From assembly GCF_014218705.1 (NCBI RefSeq), contig NZ_JABBJF010000036.1:1-46185 (forward strand): 46,185 nt of DNA, read 5' to 3'. The translations under genes and the position numbers were made by a program. How positions within the stretch are numbered: the stretch's first letter is position 1; each line of letters opens with the position of its first letter. Shown here in pieces: positions 1 to 8,786 of the stretch. Source of the stretch: Kluyvera sichuanensis (lineage in GTDB: Bacteria; Pseudomonadota; Gammaproteobacteria; Enterobacterales; Enterobacteriaceae). The notes under the pieces were generated by a model, which saw only the letters and a list, made by a program, of their open reading frames with translations, ran no database searches and was not told where the DNA came from.

Positions 1-9
1 AAAAATTGT

Positions 10-84
10 TGGGGTATCGCCAAGCGGTAAGGCTCTGGTTTCTGATACCAGCATTCCGAGGTTCGAATCCTCGTACCCCAGCCA
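10..84 (+). tRNA. glnV: tRNA-Gln (anticodon CUG), first copy
   Basis: A complete 75-nt cloverleaf with encoded CCA. The acceptor stem TGGGGTA pairs with TACCCCA, the T arm contains GGTTCGAATCC, and the anticodon stem CTGGT/ACCAG encloses the loop TTCTGAT with anticodon CTG at 42-44. It reads CAG glutamine codons. The anticodon is wild type, not the CTA of supE amber suppressors. It is one of two identical copies and matches the distal end of the E. coli metT-leuW-gln-met-gln tRNA operon, whose upstream part and promoter lie outside the window. Confidence 0.97.
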
Positions 85-121
85 TTTTCAAAAAGTCGTT
101 CACTTTTGTGGACGCACCCGT

Positions 122-196
122 TGGGGTATCGCCAAGCGGTAAGGCTCTGGTTTCTGATACCAGCATTCCGAGGTTCGAATCCTCGTACCCCAGCCA
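122..196 (+). tRNA. glnX: tRNA-Gln (anticodon CUG), second copy
   Basis: Identical in all 75 positions to the copy at 10-84, with anticodon CTG at 154-156 and CCA encoded at 194-196. Only 37 nt separate the two, so they are cut from one precursor. An intrinsic terminator follows directly, making this the last gene of the tRNA operon. Confidence 0.97.
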
Positions 197-201
197 TTTT
201 C

Positions 202-229
202 AAAAAGCTCGCTTCGGCGAGCTTTTTTT
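202..229 (+). terminator. Intrinsic terminator of the tRNA operon
   Basis: AAAAAGCTCGC (202-212), loop TTCG, GCGAGCTTTTT (217-227) and further T residues. An 11-bp stem with a UUCG tetraloop and a U tract, starting 5 nt after the second tRNA. Confidence 0.93.
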
Positions 230-247
230 GTTTTTATCCCTTTATAT

Positions 248-276
248 CCCCGGGGTCACTGCGTTCGCCCGGGCTA
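248..276. repeat. REP-like palindrome downstream of the tRNA operon
   Basis: A GC-rich imperfect palindrome (CCCCGGGG...CCCGGGCTAC) sharing the GCCGGGCTAC-type end of the other REP elements in this window. It lies between the tRNA terminator and the 3' end of ubiF. More diverged than the others, so the assignment is moderate. Confidence 0.5.
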
Positions 277-304
277 CTACTTCAATGTCGCCCGAGCGAG
301 CAAA

Positions 305-1483
305 CTATAATCCCAGCGCGTACTTCAGCGCCTGACGCTTCAACACGCCCGCGCGCTGCGCCGCCATCAGCCCCAGGTTGCGTAAAATCCGCAGCGGGCC
401 GAGATCGTTGCTAAAACCGGCGTAGAACAGATCCATCCCACTTTGCATCAGCAAGTTATCCACTCGACGGCGCGCCTGGTAGCGCTCTAGCACCGGTAGG
501 CTAGACCAGTCTTCGCCGATGCTACGCGCGTTTGCCAACACATCCAGCAGCGCATCGACGTCGCGATAGCCAAGGTTTACCCCCTGCCCCGCCAGCGGAT
601 GAATGGTGTGTGCGGCATCGCCTATCAGCACCAACCCCGGCTGCACATACTGCTGCGCGTGACGGCGAGTCAGTGGAAATGCCCCGGCGGCAACCGGCGT
701 GATAGTTCCTAAACGTTCCGGAAAATGGCGCGTGATTTCCCGCTGTAGTTGCGGCATCGGCAGCGACTGTAGCTGACGGATCCGCGCCGGGGTGTCGTAC
801 CACACCAGCGAAGCCCACTTATCGAACAGCGGTAAGAAAGCGCGCGGCCCGGTTGGCGTAAACTGTTGCCAGGTGCTGTCACCCGGTTCATTGTCACACT
901 GTACGGTAATCAGCATGCAGGACTGCGGATACTGCCAGCCGTTAGTGCCAATTCCCGCCTGCTGACGCACCTGCGAAAGCGCGCCATCAGCGCCCACCAC
1001 CAGGCGAACCGAAACCTGACGGTCATCATCAAGCTGTAAAACGTGGCTATCTCCATCAGCCCGCATCGCATTGAGCGACGTACCGTGCAGCAACGTCACC
1101 TGCGGATGCGCTTCCAGCGCCTGCCAAAGCGCCAACTGCAGAACGTTGTTCTCGACCATATAGCCAAGGTTAGGCAGCTTCAGCTCGCTGGCATCAAAAA
1201 CAACGTGTGCGGTTTGCCACTCCCAGGTCTCCAGTCGACGCCAGGGATGTGCCCGCATTGCCAGCACAGCGTCCCAGACGCCGAGGCCACGTAACAGCTG
1301 CACCGACGCGGCGCTGATGGCTGAAATCCGGACATCAGGCTGTGAGGCCGGGTCAAAGTCCGGCGGCGGACTCTTTTCCAGCACCGCCACGGAAAACCCT
1401 TGTTGCGCCAACCCTAATGCCAGCGCACCACCGACCATCCCGCCGCCAACCACCGCAACGTCTTTATGTAGAATTGTCATCAT
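305..1483 (-). CDS. ubiF: 3-demethoxyubiquinol 3-hydroxylase UbiF
   Basis: FAD-dependent aromatic-ring monooxygenase of ubiquinone synthesis that places the last ring hydroxyl before the final O-methylation. The 392-residue protein starts with the Rossmann FAD motif GGGMVGGALALGLA near residue 13. It carries the mid-protein GADGALSQVR motif and the second FAD motif GDAAHTIHPLAGQGVNLGYRD near residue 285, all hallmarks of the UbiH/UbiF/COQ6 family. Length and end-to-end similarity match E. coli UbiF. The start is the first of two adjacent ATGs, with AAGGA about 6 nt upstream. It converges on the tRNA operon and diverges from miaB, as in E. coli. Confidence 0.97.
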   Translation of the reverse strand: MMTILHKDVAVVGGGMVGGALALGLAQQGFSVAVLEKSPPPDFDPASQPDVRISAISAASVQLLRGLGVWDAVLAMRAHPWRRLETWEWQTAHVVFDASELKLPNLGYMVENNVLQLALWQALEAHPQVTLLHGTSLNAMRADGDSHVLQLDDDRQVSVRLVVGADGALSQVRQQAGIGTNGWQYPQSCMLITVQCDNEPGDSTWQQFTPTGPRAFLPLFDKWASLVWYDTPARIRQLQSLPMPQLQREITRHFPERLGTITPVAAGAFPLTRRHAQQYVQPGLVLIGDAAHTIHPLAGQGVNLGYRDVDALLDVLANARSIGEDWSSLPVLERYQARRRVDNLLMQSGMDLFYAGFSNDLGPLRILRNLGLMAAQRAGVLKRQALKYALGL

Positions 1484-1553
1484 TTATTATCCTTAAAGCC
1501 GAATACCTTCAGTTTACCGGACTTTCGCCCTCTGAGGCCAATAACCGTCAAGC

Positions 1554-1582
1554 TGGTCACAACCGCACCAAAGCATTACAAT
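1554..1582 (+). promoter_or_regulatory. Sigma-70 promoter of miaB
   Basis: TGGTCA (1554-1559), a 17-bp spacer, and TACAAT (1577-1582). Transcription would start near 1590, about 40 nt before the miaB ATG. Four of six and five of six consensus matches; inferred from sequence only. Confidence 0.6.
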
Positions 1583-1629
1583 ACGCGCCCTGCAATGTGG
1601 GCTATTCATAATTGAGCAAGAGCAAGTCG

Positions 1630-3054
1630 ATGACAAAAAAACTCCATATTAAAACCTGGGGCTGTCAGATGAACGAATACGATTCATCAAAGATGGCCGA
1701 TCTGCTGGATGCCACTCATGGGTATCAACTGACTGAAAACGCAGCAGAAGCCGACGTCCTGCTGCTGAATACCTGCTCAATCCGTGAGAAAGCCCAGGAG
1801 AAAGTCTTCCACCTTTTAGGCCGCTGGAAATTACTTAAAGCAAAAAATCCTAAGCTGATTATTGGTGTTGGCGGCTGCGTCGCCTCACAGGAAGGCAAAC
1901 TTATCCGCCAACGTGCACACTACGTGGATATCGTTTTTGGCCCGCAGACCCTGCACCGCCTGCCAGAAATGATCGATGCCGTGCGTAATAACCGCCGCCC
2001 GGTGGTTGACGTCAGCTTCCCGGAAATCGAGAAGTTTGACCGCCTGCCGGAGCCGCGCGCCGACGGCCCGACCGCGTTTGTCTCGATCATGGAAGGCTGC
2101 AATAAATACTGCACCTACTGCGTGGTGCCGTACACCCGTGGTGAAGAGGTCAGCCGTCCGTACGACGATATTCTGTTTGAGATTGCCCAATTGGCCGCTC
2201 AGGGCGTGCGCGAAGTCAACCTGCTGGGGCAGAACGTCAACGCCTGGCGCGGTGAGAACTTCGACGGTACTACCGGCAGCTTTGCCGAGCTGCTGCGTCT
2301 GGTGGCGGCAATTGACGGCATCGACCGTATCCGTTTCACCACCAGCCATCCGATCGAATTTACCGACGATATTATCGATGTCTACCGCGATACCCCGGAG
2401 CTGGTGAGCTTCCTGCATCTGCCGATTCAGAGCGGCGCTGACCGTGTGCTGAACATGATGGGGCGTACCCATACCGCGCTGGAGTACAAATCCACCATCC
2501 GTAAGCTGCGTGAAGCGCGCCCGGATATTCAGATTAGCTCCGACTTTATCGTCGGCTTCCCGGGCGAAACCGACCAGGACTTTGAGCAGACCATGAAGCT
2601 GATTGGCGACGTGAACTTTGACGTCAGCTTTAGCTTTATCTTCTCCGCGCGTCCGGGAACGCCAGCGGCCGATATGGTCGACGACGTGCCGGAAGAGGTG
2701 AAAAAACAGCGCCTCTACATTCTGCAGGAACGCATCAACCAACAGGCAATGGCCTGGAGCCGTCGTATGCTCGGCACCGTGCAGCGCATTCTGGTAGAAG
2801 GCACTTCCCGTAAGAGCATTATGGAGCTGACCGGACGCACCGAGAACAACCGCGTGGTCAACTTTGAAGGTACGCCGGATATGGTCGGTAAATTCGTCGA
2901 TGTGGAGATCGTTGACGTCTACACTAACTCACTGCGCGGCAAGCTGGTGCGCACCGAGGACGAAATGGGCCTGCGTATCGTTGAATCACCGGAGTCGGTG
3001 ATTGCGCGTACTCGCAAAGAGAGCGACGCTGGCGTTGGGATTTATCAGCCATAA
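1630..3054 (+). CDS. miaB: tRNA-2-methylthio-N6-dimethylallyladenosine synthase MiaB
   Basis: Radical-SAM methylthiotransferase that turns i6A37 into ms2i6A37 in tRNAs reading UNN codons. Domains in order: an N-terminal UPF0004 domain with three auxiliary-cluster cysteines (in [14 protein letters not shown] and GVGGCVASQ, about residues 12, 49 and 83), a radical SAM domain with CNKYCTYC near residue 157, and a C-terminal TRAM domain (about 380-440). The frame opens at a TTG 18 nt upstream (1612), but the ATG at 1630 gives the family start [10 protein letters not shown] and the usual 474 residues. Monocistronic, or leading the downstream ybeZ cluster after a weak terminator. Confidence 0.97.
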   Translation: MTKKLHIKTWGCQMNEYDSSKMADLLDATHGYQLTENAAEADVLLLNTCSIREKAQEKVFHLLGRWKLLKAKNPKLIIGVGGCVASQEGKLIRQRAHYVDIVFGPQTLHRLPEMIDAVRNNRRPVVDVSFPEIEKFDRLPEPRADGPTAFVSIMEGCNKYCTYCVVPYTRGEEVSRPYDDILFEIAQLAAQGVREVNLLGQNVNAWRGENFDGTTGSFAELLRLVAAIDGIDRIRFTTSHPIEFTDDIIDVYRDTPELVSFLHLPIQSGADRVLNMMGRTHTALEYKSTIRKLREARPDIQISSDFIVGFPGETDQDFEQTMKLIGDVNFDVSFSFIFSARPGTPAADMVDDVPEEVKKQRLYILQERINQQAMAWSRRMLGTVQRILVEGTSRKSIMELTGRTENNRVVNFEGTPDMVGKFVDVEIVDVYTNSLRGKLVRTEDEMGLRIVESPESVIARTRKESDAGVGIYQP

Positions 3055-3061
3055 TCGCCCT

Positions 3062-3087
3062 GGCCCGTCTCCCCTGACGGGCCTTGT
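3062..3087 (+). terminator. Hairpin downstream of miaB
   Basis: GGCCCGTC (3062-3069), loop TCCCCT, GACGGGCC (3076-3083), followed by TTGTATTT. A strong 8-bp stem with an interrupted U tract, so termination is probably partial, with read-through into ybeZ. Confidence 0.65.
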
Positions 3088-3207
3088 ATTTCCTGCCGTC
3101 ATCCCCATATTTACTGCAATGCTTGCGCCTTTTTACTGCGGCGTGAATAATTCCTTTATCAGCCGGTCACGTCTTACTACCGGCAACTCATGCATAAGAG
3201 GAACAGT

Positions 3208-4254
3208 TTGAACATAGACACTCGCGAAATTACCCTGGAGCCAGCCGACAATGCCCGTCTGCTGAGCCTGTGTGGCCCGTTTGATGACAATATCAAACAG
3301 CTGGAGCGACGACTGGGCATCGAGATCAACCGCCGCGATAACCATTTCAAACTGACGGGACGCGCTATCTGCGTGACCGCCGCTGCCGACATTCTACGCA
3401 GCCTGTACGTTGATACCGCGCCAATGCGCGGCCAGCTTCAGGATATTGAGCCGGAACAGATTCACCTGGCGATTAAAGAAGCGCGCGTGCTGGAACAGAG
3501 CGCGGAGAGCGTGCCGGATTACGGCAAAGCCATCAATATCAAAACCAAACGCGGGGTGATTAAACCGCGTACGCCGAACCAGGCGCAGTATATCGCCCAT
3601 ATTCTCGACCACGACATCACCTTCGGCGTAGGCCCTGCCGGTACCGGTAAAACCTACCTTGCCGTCGCCGCCGCCGTTGATGCGCTGGAGCGCCAGGAGA
3701 TTCGCCGTATTCTGCTGACCCGCCCTGCGGTCGAAGCGGGCGAAAAACTCGGCTTCCTGCCGGGCGATTTAAGCCAGAAGGTTGACCCGTATCTGCGCCC
3801 GCTGTACGACGCGCTGTTCGAGATGCTGGGCTTCGAGAAAGTCGAAAAGCTGATGGAGCGTAACGTCATCGAAGTTGCGCCGCTGGCCTACATGCGCGGC
3901 CGTACGCTGAACGATGCCTTTATCATCCTTGATGAGAGCCAGAACACCACCATCGAACAGATGAAAATGTTCCTGACCCGTATCGGCTTCAACTCCAAGG
4001 CGGTGATTACCGGCGACGTCACCCAGATTGACCTGCCGCGCAGCACCAAATCTGGCCTGCGCCACGCTATTGAAGTGCTGGCTGAAGTCGATGAAATTAG
4101 CTTTAACTTCTTCCACAGCGAAGACGTGGTGCGCCACCCGGTGGTTGCCCGCATCGTTAACGCTTACGAGGCGTGGGAAGAAGCCGATCAAAAACGTAAA
4201 GCCGAGCAGGCCGCGGAACGTAAACGCGAAGCTCAGGCGCAGGAGCAGAAATGA
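3208..4254 (+). CDS. ybeZ: PhoH-like ATPase/RNA-associated protein YbeZ
   Basis: PhoH-family P-loop NTPase, a partner of the rRNA-maturation endoribonuclease YbeY. The N-terminal region (about 1-110) has a KH-like fold. The PhoH domain carries Walker [13 protein letters not shown] near residue 140 and Walker [12 protein letters not shown] near residue 235. The frame extends to an ATG at 3190, but the TTG at 3208 is preceded by AAGAGG (3196-3201) at a 6-nt spacing and gives the E. coli-like N terminus [11 protein letters not shown], 348 residues. The last 4 nt overlap ybeY (ATGA), indicating translational coupling. The C-terminal tail is Lys/Glu/Ala/Gln rich and variable. Confidence 0.95.
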   Translation: MNIDTREITLEPADNARLLSLCGPFDDNIKQLERRLGIEINRRDNHFKLTGRAICVTAAADILRSLYVDTAPMRGQLQDIEPEQIHLAIKEARVLEQSAESVPDYGKAINIKTKRGVIKPRTPNQAQYIAHILDHDITFGVGPAGTGKTYLAVAAAVDALERQEIRRILLTRPAVEAGEKLGFLPGDLSQKVDPYLRPLYDALFEMLGFEKVEKLMERNVIEVAPLAYMRGRTLNDAFIILDESQNTTIEQMKMFLTRIGFNSKAVITGDVTQIDLPRSTKSGLRHAIEVLAEVDEISFNFFHSEDVVRHPVVARIVNAYEAWEEADQKRKAEQAAERKREAQAQEQK

Positions 4255-4718
4255 GTCAGGTGATCCTCGATCTCCAGTTGGCCTGTGAAAACAACACCGG
4301 TCTGCCAGAAGAAAGTCAGTTTCAGGCATGGCTGGATGCCGTCATCCCACAGTTTCAGGAAGAATCAGAAGTTACGATTCGCCTGGTGGATGAGGCTGAA
4401 AGCCACGAACTGAACCTCACCTACCGCGGCAAGGATAAGCCAACCAACGTGCTGTCATTCCCGTTTGAAGCACCGCCGGGAATGGAAATGCCGCTGCTGG
4501 GCGATTTGATCATCTGCCGCCAGGTCGTTGAGCAGGAAGCCGTTGAGCAAGGCAAGCCGCTGGAAGCCCACTGGGCGCATATGGTGGTGCACGGTAGCCT
4601 GCATCTGCTGGGCTATGACCATATCGAAGATGAGGAAGCGGAAGAGATGGAAAGCCTCGAGACAGAGATAATGCTTGCTCTGGGCTATGAGGATCCGTAC
4701 ATTTCCGAGAAAGAATAA
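4251..4718 (+). CDS. ybeY: Endoribonuclease YbeY (16S rRNA 3' maturation, ribosome quality control)
   Basis: UPF0054 metalloprotein of 155 residues. The zinc-binding, catalytic signature [11 protein letters not shown] (H-x3-H-x5-H) lies near residue 114. In E. coli the enzyme trims the 16S rRNA 3' end and, with RNase R, degrades defective 70S ribosomes. The start overlaps the ybeZ stop by 4 nt. An intrinsic terminator follows the stop by 2 nt, so transcription into ybeX is likely attenuated or restarted. Confidence 0.97.
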   Translation: MSQVILDLQLACENNTGLPEESQFQAWLDAVIPQFQEESEVTIRLVDEAESHELNLTYRGKDKPTNVLSFPFEAPPGMEMPLLGDLIICRQVVEQEAVEQGKPLEAHWAHMVVHGSLHLLGYDHIEDEEAEEMESLETEIMLALGYEDPYISEKE

Positions 4719-4720
4719 AC

Positions 4721-4745
4721 GGTAGGGCTTCGGCCCTGCCTTTTT
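4721..4745 (+). terminator. Intrinsic terminator between ybeY and ybeX
   Basis: GGTAGGGC (4721-4728), loop TTCG, GCCCTGCC (4733-4740; one G-U pair), then TTTTT. A compact stem with a UUCG tetraloop inside the ybeZ-ybeY-ybeX-lnt cluster, so probably a partial terminator that lowers downstream expression. Confidence 0.8.
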
Positions 4746-4838
4746 ATACTTGAAGTAAGACGAGTACACATGCCGTCCGGCGCTGAATTTACGCGTGACG
4801 AGCGACAGTTAAATCAACATGAGAACCCAAACGACGCC

Positions 4839-5717
4839 ATGAGCGACGACAATTCACACAGTAGTGACACAGTAAACAGCAAAAAGGGATTCTTCTCCCT
4901 CTTACTCAGCCAGCTTTTCCACGGTGAACCAAAAAACCGTGACGATCTCCTGGCGCTGATCCGTGATTCCGGGCAGAACGAGCTTATCGATGAAGATACG
5001 CGCGATATGCTTGAAGGGGTAATGGATATCGCAGACCAACGCGTCCGCGACATCATGATCCCGCGCTCCCAAATGATTACCCTGAAACGCAACCAGACCC
5101 TGGACGAATGTCTTGATGTGATCATCGAGTCCGCCCACTCGCGCTTCCCGGTGATCAGTGAGGATAAAGATCACATCGAAGGGATCCTGATGGCGAAAGA
5201 TCTGCTGCCGTTTATGCGCAGCGACTCCGAAGCCTTCAGCATGGATAAAGTGTTACGCACCGCGGTTGTCGTGCCGGAAAGCAAACGGGTTGACCGTATG
5301 CTGAAGGAGTTCCGCTCCCAGCGCTACCATATGGCCATCGTTATCGATGAGTTTGGCGGCGTATCGGGTCTGGTGACGATTGAAGACATTCTCGAACTGA
5401 TTGTCGGCGAAATTGAAGATGAGTATGACGAAGAGGACGATATCGACTTCCGTCAGCTCAGCCGCCACACCTGGACGGTACGCGCGCTGGCCTCTATTGA
5501 GGACTTCAACGACGCGTTCGGCACCCACTTCAGCGATGACGAAGTGGACACCATTGGCGGTCTGGTAATGCAGGCCTTTGGCCACCTGCCTGCCCGTGGG
5601 GAAACCATCGACATCGATGGTTACCAGTTTAAGGTCGCTATGGCGGACAGCCGTCGTATTATTCAGGTTCACGTTAAAATCCCGGACGATTCCCCACAAC
5701 CGAAACTGGATGAATAA
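4839..5717 (+). CDS. ybeX: CBS-domain protein YbeX (CorC)
   Basis: Cytosolic CBS-pair protein of the HlyC/CorC family, historically linked to CorA-dependent Mg/Co efflux and, through ybeZY, to ribosome maturation. After a charged N terminus come two CBS domains (about 70-195, containing [11 protein letters not shown] and [17 protein letters not shown]), an acidic linker ([11 protein letters not shown]) and a CorC_HlyC domain to the end. No membrane segments, so it is the soluble type. The frame opens at an ATG at 4770; the ATG at 4839 gives the family start [10 protein letters not shown] and 292 residues. Neither has a strong Shine-Dalgarno sequence, so the start is slightly uncertain. Five nt separate it from lnt. 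Confidence 0.93.
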   Translation: MSDDNSHSSDTVNSKKGFFSLLLSQLFHGEPKNRDDLLALIRDSGQNELIDEDTRDMLEGVMDIADQRVRDIMIPRSQMITLKRNQTLDECLDVIIESAHSRFPVISEDKDHIEGILMAKDLLPFMRSDSEAFSMDKVLRTAVVVPESKRVDRMLKEFRSQRYHMAIVIDEFGGVSGLVTIEDILELIVGEIEDEYDEEDDIDFRQLSRHTWTVRALASIEDFNDAFGTHFSDDEVDTIGGLVMQAFGHLPARGETIDIDGYQFKVAMADSRRIIQVHVKIPDDSPQPKLDE

Positions 5718-5722
5718 CCTTC

Positions 5723-7261
5723 ATGGCATTTGCCTCACTGCTTGAACGCCAGCGCATTCGTCTGCTGCTGGCGCTACTTTTCGGAGCCAGCGGTACGCTG
5801 GCTTTTTCTCCCTATGACTTCTGGCCAGCAGCGATTGTTTCGCTGATAGGGCTGCAGGTGCTGACGCTTAACCGTCGTCCCGTGCAGGCCGCCGCCATTG
5901 GTTATTTCTGGGGCTTTGGCCTGTTTGGTACCGGCATTAACTGGGTCTACGTCAGCATCGCGCAGTTTGGCGGTATGCCGGGCCCGGTCAACGTCTTCCT
6001 CGTCGTGCTGCTGGCCGCCTATCTCTCGCTCTATACCGGCTTGTTTGCCGGCATTCTGTCGCGCTTGTGGCCGAAAACCAACTGGGTTCGCGTCGCTATT
6101 GCCGCGCCGGTTGTCTGGCAAATCACCGAGTTCCTGCGCGGCTGGGTGCTGACCGGCTTCCCGTGGCTGCAGTTTGGCTACAGCCAGATTGACGGCCCGC
6201 TGAAAGGGCTGGCGCCGCTGATGGGCGTTGAGGCCATCAACTTCCTGCTGATGGCGGTAAGCGGGCTGTTAGTGCTGGCATTGGTGACCCGCAACTGGCG
6301 TCCTCTGGTCGTTGGCGTCATTCTCTTCGCCCTGCCGTTCCCACTGCGTTACATCCAGTGGTATACCCTGCAAACCGACAAAACCACTCAGGTTTCACTG
6401 GTGCAGGGCAATATTCCACAGGCCATGAAGTGGGATGAAGGCCAGTTGATTAATACGCTGAAAATCTACCTTGATGCCACCGAGCAGGTGATGGGCAAAT
6501 CGCAGCTGATTATCTGGCCGGAGTCGGCGATTCCGGATCTGGAAATCAACCAGCAGCGCTTCCTGAGCATGATGGATGATTTACTGCGCGCCAAAGACAG
6601 CACGCTTATTACCGGTATTGTCGACCAGCGACTCAATAAGCAGAACCGCTACGACACTTACAACACCATCATCACGCTGGGTAAAGACAGCCCGTACAGC
6701 TACGAGTCGACCAACCGTTACAACAAAAATCACCTGGTGCCATTTGGTGAGTTTGTCCCGCTGGAGTCGATTCTGCGCCCGCTCGCGCCGTTCTTTGACC
6801 TGCCGATGTCGTCATTCAGCCGTGGGCCGTACGTCCAGCCGCAGCTGCAGGCGCATAACCTGAAGCTAACCGCTGCTATCTGCTACGAGATTATTCTCGG
6901 CCAGCAGGTGCGCGACAACTTCCGCCCGGACACCAACTTCCTGCTGACTATCTCTAACGATGCGTGGTTTGGTAAGTCTATCGGCCCGTGGCAGCACCTC
7001 CAGATGGCACGCATGCGCGCGCTGGAGCTGGCGCGTCCGCTGCTGCGTAGCACCAACAACGGCATTACCGCCGTGATTGGCCCACGCGGTGAAATTCAGG
7101 CGATGATCCCGCAGTTCACGCGTCAGGTACTGACCACCAAAGTGACGCCAACCACCGGGTTAACGCCGTATGCACGTACCGGCGACTGGACCGTGTGGCT
7201 GATTACCGCACTGTTTGGTTTTGGTGCGCTGGTGATGAGCCTGCGTCAGCGTCGCAAGTAA
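5723..7261 (+). CDS. lnt: Apolipoprotein N-acyltransferase Lnt
   Basis: Inner-membrane enzyme that N-acylates the N-terminal cysteine of lipoproteins, the last step before Lol sorting. The 512-residue protein has about six to seven hydrophobic helices in the first 215 residues, a periplasmic carbon-nitrogen hydrolase domain (about 220-480) and a final helix at 490-505. The catalytic triad is visible: E in [12 protein letters not shown] (near 267), K in [11 protein letters not shown] (near 335) and C in [10 protein letters not shown] (near 387). It is the last gene of the ybeZ-ybeY-ybeX-lnt cluster and is followed by a REP element. It acts on LptE and RlpA, also encoded in this window. Confidence 0.97.
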   Translation: MAFASLLERQRIRLLLALLFGASGTLAFSPYDFWPAAIVSLIGLQVLTLNRRPVQAAAIGYFWGFGLFGTGINWVYVSIAQFGGMPGPVNVFLVVLLAAYLSLYTGLFAGILSRLWPKTNWVRVAIAAPVVWQITEFLRGWVLTGFPWLQFGYSQIDGPLKGLAPLMGVEAINFLLMAVSGLLVLALVTRNWRPLVVGVILFALPFPLRYIQWYTLQTDKTTQVSLVQGNIPQAMKWDEGQLINTLKIYLDATEQVMGKSQLIIWPESAIPDLEINQQRFLSMMDDLLRAKDSTLITGIVDQRLNKQNRYDTYNTIITLGKDSPYSYESTNRYNKNHLVPFGEFVPLESILRPLAPFFDLPMSSFSRGPYVQPQLQAHNLKLTAAICYEIILGQQVRDNFRPDTNFLLTISNDAWFGKSIGPWQHLQMARMRALELARPLLRSTNNGITAVIGPRGEIQAMIPQFTRQVLTTKVTPTTGLTPYARTGDWTVWLITALFGFGALVMSLRQRRK

Positions 7262-7279
7262 AACTCTGCACTACCGAAT

Positions 7280-7359
7280 GTAGGCCGGATAAGGCGGTAC
7301 GCCGCCATCCGGCAACCGTGCCGTATGGCGCCTGATGGCGCTGTGCTTATCAGGCCTAC
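7280..7359. repeat. REP/BIME element downstream of lnt
   Basis: Two inverted REP units. The left is GTAGGCCGGATAAGGCG...CGCCATCCGGC and the right is GCCTGATGGCGC...GCTTATCAGGCCTAC. This is the classic E. coli/Salmonella REP sequence, a different sequence class from the GCCCGGC-type REPs found elsewhere in the window. It sits after lnt and may stabilise its 3' end. Confidence 0.88.
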
Positions 7360-7401
7360 AGGTCCTTTTCCACTCGTAAACCTCCCTCACAAAGCCCATT
7401 C

Positions 7402-7417
7402 TGGCACGCCAATTGCT
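7402..7417 (+). promoter_or_regulatory. Sigma-54 (RpoN) promoter of gltI
   Basis: TGGCACGCCAATTGCT matches the -24/-12 consensus TGGCACG-N4-TTGCW at every conserved position. Transcription would begin near 7428, giving a leader of about 270 nt before gltI. Nitrogen-regulated, sigma-54-dependent expression of this transporter is known in E. coli. Confidence 0.85.
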
Positions 7418-7484
7418 TAATATAATCAAGAGGCTGCACACCACCGACTGGCGCAACTAAGTTGCACCACAACAACACATCGGT

Positions 7485-7530
7485 AGCACCAAAATCGTGC
7501 AAACTGCGATTTTTGCCTCAAATCGGTGCG
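7485..7530 (+). promoter_or_regulatory. Pair of NtrC-like dyads downstream of the sigma-54 promoter
   Basis: GCACC-AAAAT-CGTGC (7486-7500) and TGCCTC-AAATC-GGTGCG (7514-7530) each resemble the NtrC site TGCACC-N5-GGTGCA. Their centres are 29 bp apart. A perfect small palindrome GCAACT-A-AGTTGC lies at 7453-7465. Both dyads lie downstream of the predicted start site, which is allowed for enhancer-type activators. Assignment by consensus only. Confidence 0.45.
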
Positions 7531-7633
7531 GCGCGCTTCGCAAAAATAAACAATAAGGCAGCAAAATCTTTACATTAAGCCAAACTAAATGCTAACAAAC
7601 ACACATAACGCTGCACGCTAAAGACGCAGCGAG

Positions 7634-7652
7634 AACAACACAACAATCACAA
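7634..7652 (+). promoter_or_regulatory. C/A-rich element in the gltI leader (GcvB-type sRNA target)
   Basis: AACAACACAACAATCACAA, almost purely C and A, about 48-66 nt upstream of the gltI ATG. In Salmonella the sRNA GcvB pairs through its G/U-rich region with a C/A-rich element at a similar distance upstream of gltI and represses translation. The position and composition fit. Confidence 0.6.
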
Positions 7653-7699
7653 TGGGTATCAATGCATCTTTGCCGATGCAGAGGATAAAGGAGTTGGAT

Positions 7700-8620
7700 A
7701 TGCAATTACGTAAACTGGCCGCCGCCATGCTGGTCATGGGTGTGACCGCTGGCCTGGCGCATGCAGAAGACGCACAGCCTGCCGCCGATGCCGCGCAGCA
7801 ATCGACGCTGGATAAAATTGCTAAAAACGGCGTTATCGTCGTTGGCCACCGCGAATCATCTGTGCCGTTCTCCTACTACGACAACCAGCAGAAAGTGGTC
7901 GGTTACTCTCAGGACTACTCCAACGCCATCGTTGACGCTATCAAGAAAAAGCTCAACAACCCGAAACTGGACGTGAAGCTGATTCCAATCACTTCCCAGA
8001 ACCGTATTCCACTGCTGCAAAACGGCACCTTCGACTTTGAGTGTGGCTCTACCACCAACAACGTCGAACGCCAGAAACAGGCTGCATTCTCCGACACCAT
8101 CTTCGTGGTCGGTACGCGTCTGCTGGTGAAAAAAGGCGGCCCGATTAAAGACTTCCCGGATCTGAAAGACAAAGCGGTGGTTGTGACCTCCGGTACTACC
8201 TCTGAAATTCTGCTGCACAAGCTGAACGACGAGCAAAAAATGAATATGCGCATCATCAGCGCCAAAGACCACGGTGACTCCTTCCGTACCCTGGAAAGCG
8301 GTCGTGCGGTGGCGTTTATGATGGATGATGCCCTGCTGGCTGGTGAACGTGCGAAAGCCAAGAAACCAGACAATTGGGAGATCGTCGGCAAGCCGCAGTC
8401 TCAGGAAGCTTACGGCTGTATGCTGCGTAAAAACGACCCGGACTTCAAAAAGCTGATGGATGACACCATCGCTCAGGCACAGACTTCAGGCGAAGCGGCG
8501 AAATGGTTTGATAAGTGGTTCAAAAACCCAATTCCACCGAAAAACCTGAACATGAACTTTGAGCTGTCAGAAGAGATGAAAACGCTGTTCAAAACGCCAA
8601 ACGACAAAGCACTTAACTAA
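7700..8620 (+). CDS. gltI: Glutamate/aspartate ABC transporter periplasmic binding protein GltI
   Basis: Solute-binding protein of the GltIJKL importer. A signal peptide MQLRKLAAAMLVMGVTAGLAHA is cut before EDAQ. Then comes a family-3 SBP fold with GYSQDYSNAIVDAI and the ligand-loop region TFDFECGSTTNNVERQ. The frame extends to an upstream ATG at 7652, but the ATG at 7700 is preceded by AAAGGAG and begins the signal peptide, giving 306 residues, close to the 302 of E. coli. First gene of the operon, separated from gltJ by the SroC/terminator region. That arrangement typically yields more binding protein than permease. Confidence 0.97.
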   Translation: MQLRKLAAAMLVMGVTAGLAHAEDAQPAADAAQQSTLDKIAKNGVIVVGHRESSVPFSYYDNQQKVVGYSQDYSNAIVDAIKKKLNNPKLDVKLIPITSQNRIPLLQNGTFDFECGSTTNNVERQKQAAFSDTIFVVGTRLLVKKGGPIKDFPDLKDKAVVVTSGTTSEILLHKLNDEQKMNMRIISAKDHGDSFRTLESGRAVAFMMDDALLAGERAKAKKPDNWEIVGKPQSQEAYGCMLRKNDPDFKKLMDDTIAQAQTSGEAAKWFDKWFKNPIPPKNLNMNFELSEEMKTLFKTPNDKALN

Positions 8621-8774
8621 TTAAAAAAATGGGGCGGATAAATCTGCCCTCTCGATTGTAGTTCAGCACGGACAGACTATACGTCAGGTGGTCGTTCCCC
8701 ACCTGGCCTGAATACCGCAAAACGCTGTTCCACAATCTTCGAGGGTAGCAGGTCGTACTGCTACCCTTTTTTTT
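8621..8774 (+). ncRNA. sroC: SroC small RNA (gltI 3'/gltI-gltJ intercistronic region)
   Basis: The 166-nt gap between gltI and gltJ ends in a strong intrinsic terminator (8743-8774). It contains further inverted repeats (such as CAGGTGG-TCGTTCC-CCACCTG at about 8686-8706). In E. coli and Salmonella exactly this interval is processed by RNase E from gltI mRNA to give SroC, which base-pairs with and destroys GcvB. The call rests on position and terminator; the 5' boundary is approximate and may include the last bases of gltI. Confidence 0.75.
8743..8774 (+). terminator. Intrinsic terminator between gltI and gltJ (3' end of SroC)
   Basis: GGGTAGCAG (8743-8751), loop GTCGTA, CTGCTACCC (8758-8766), then eight T residues. 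A 9-bp stem with a long U tract, the usual Hfq-dependent sRNA 3' end. Read-through is needed to express gltJKL from the gltI promoter. Confidence 0.93.
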
Positions 8775-8786
8775 CTGGAGTTCATT

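Noticed and set aside
10-196. CRISPR-like direct repeat
   Set aside because: Only two units, both folding as tRNA-Gln.
6-414. Open frames of 109 and 102 codons across the tRNA genes
   Set aside because: They read through two tRNAs and a terminator; a shared segment arises only because the tRNAs are identical.
1885-2742. 285-codon minus-strand frame opposite miaB
   Set aside because: Shadow frame created by the codon bias of miaB; no ribosome-binding site and no recognisable domain.
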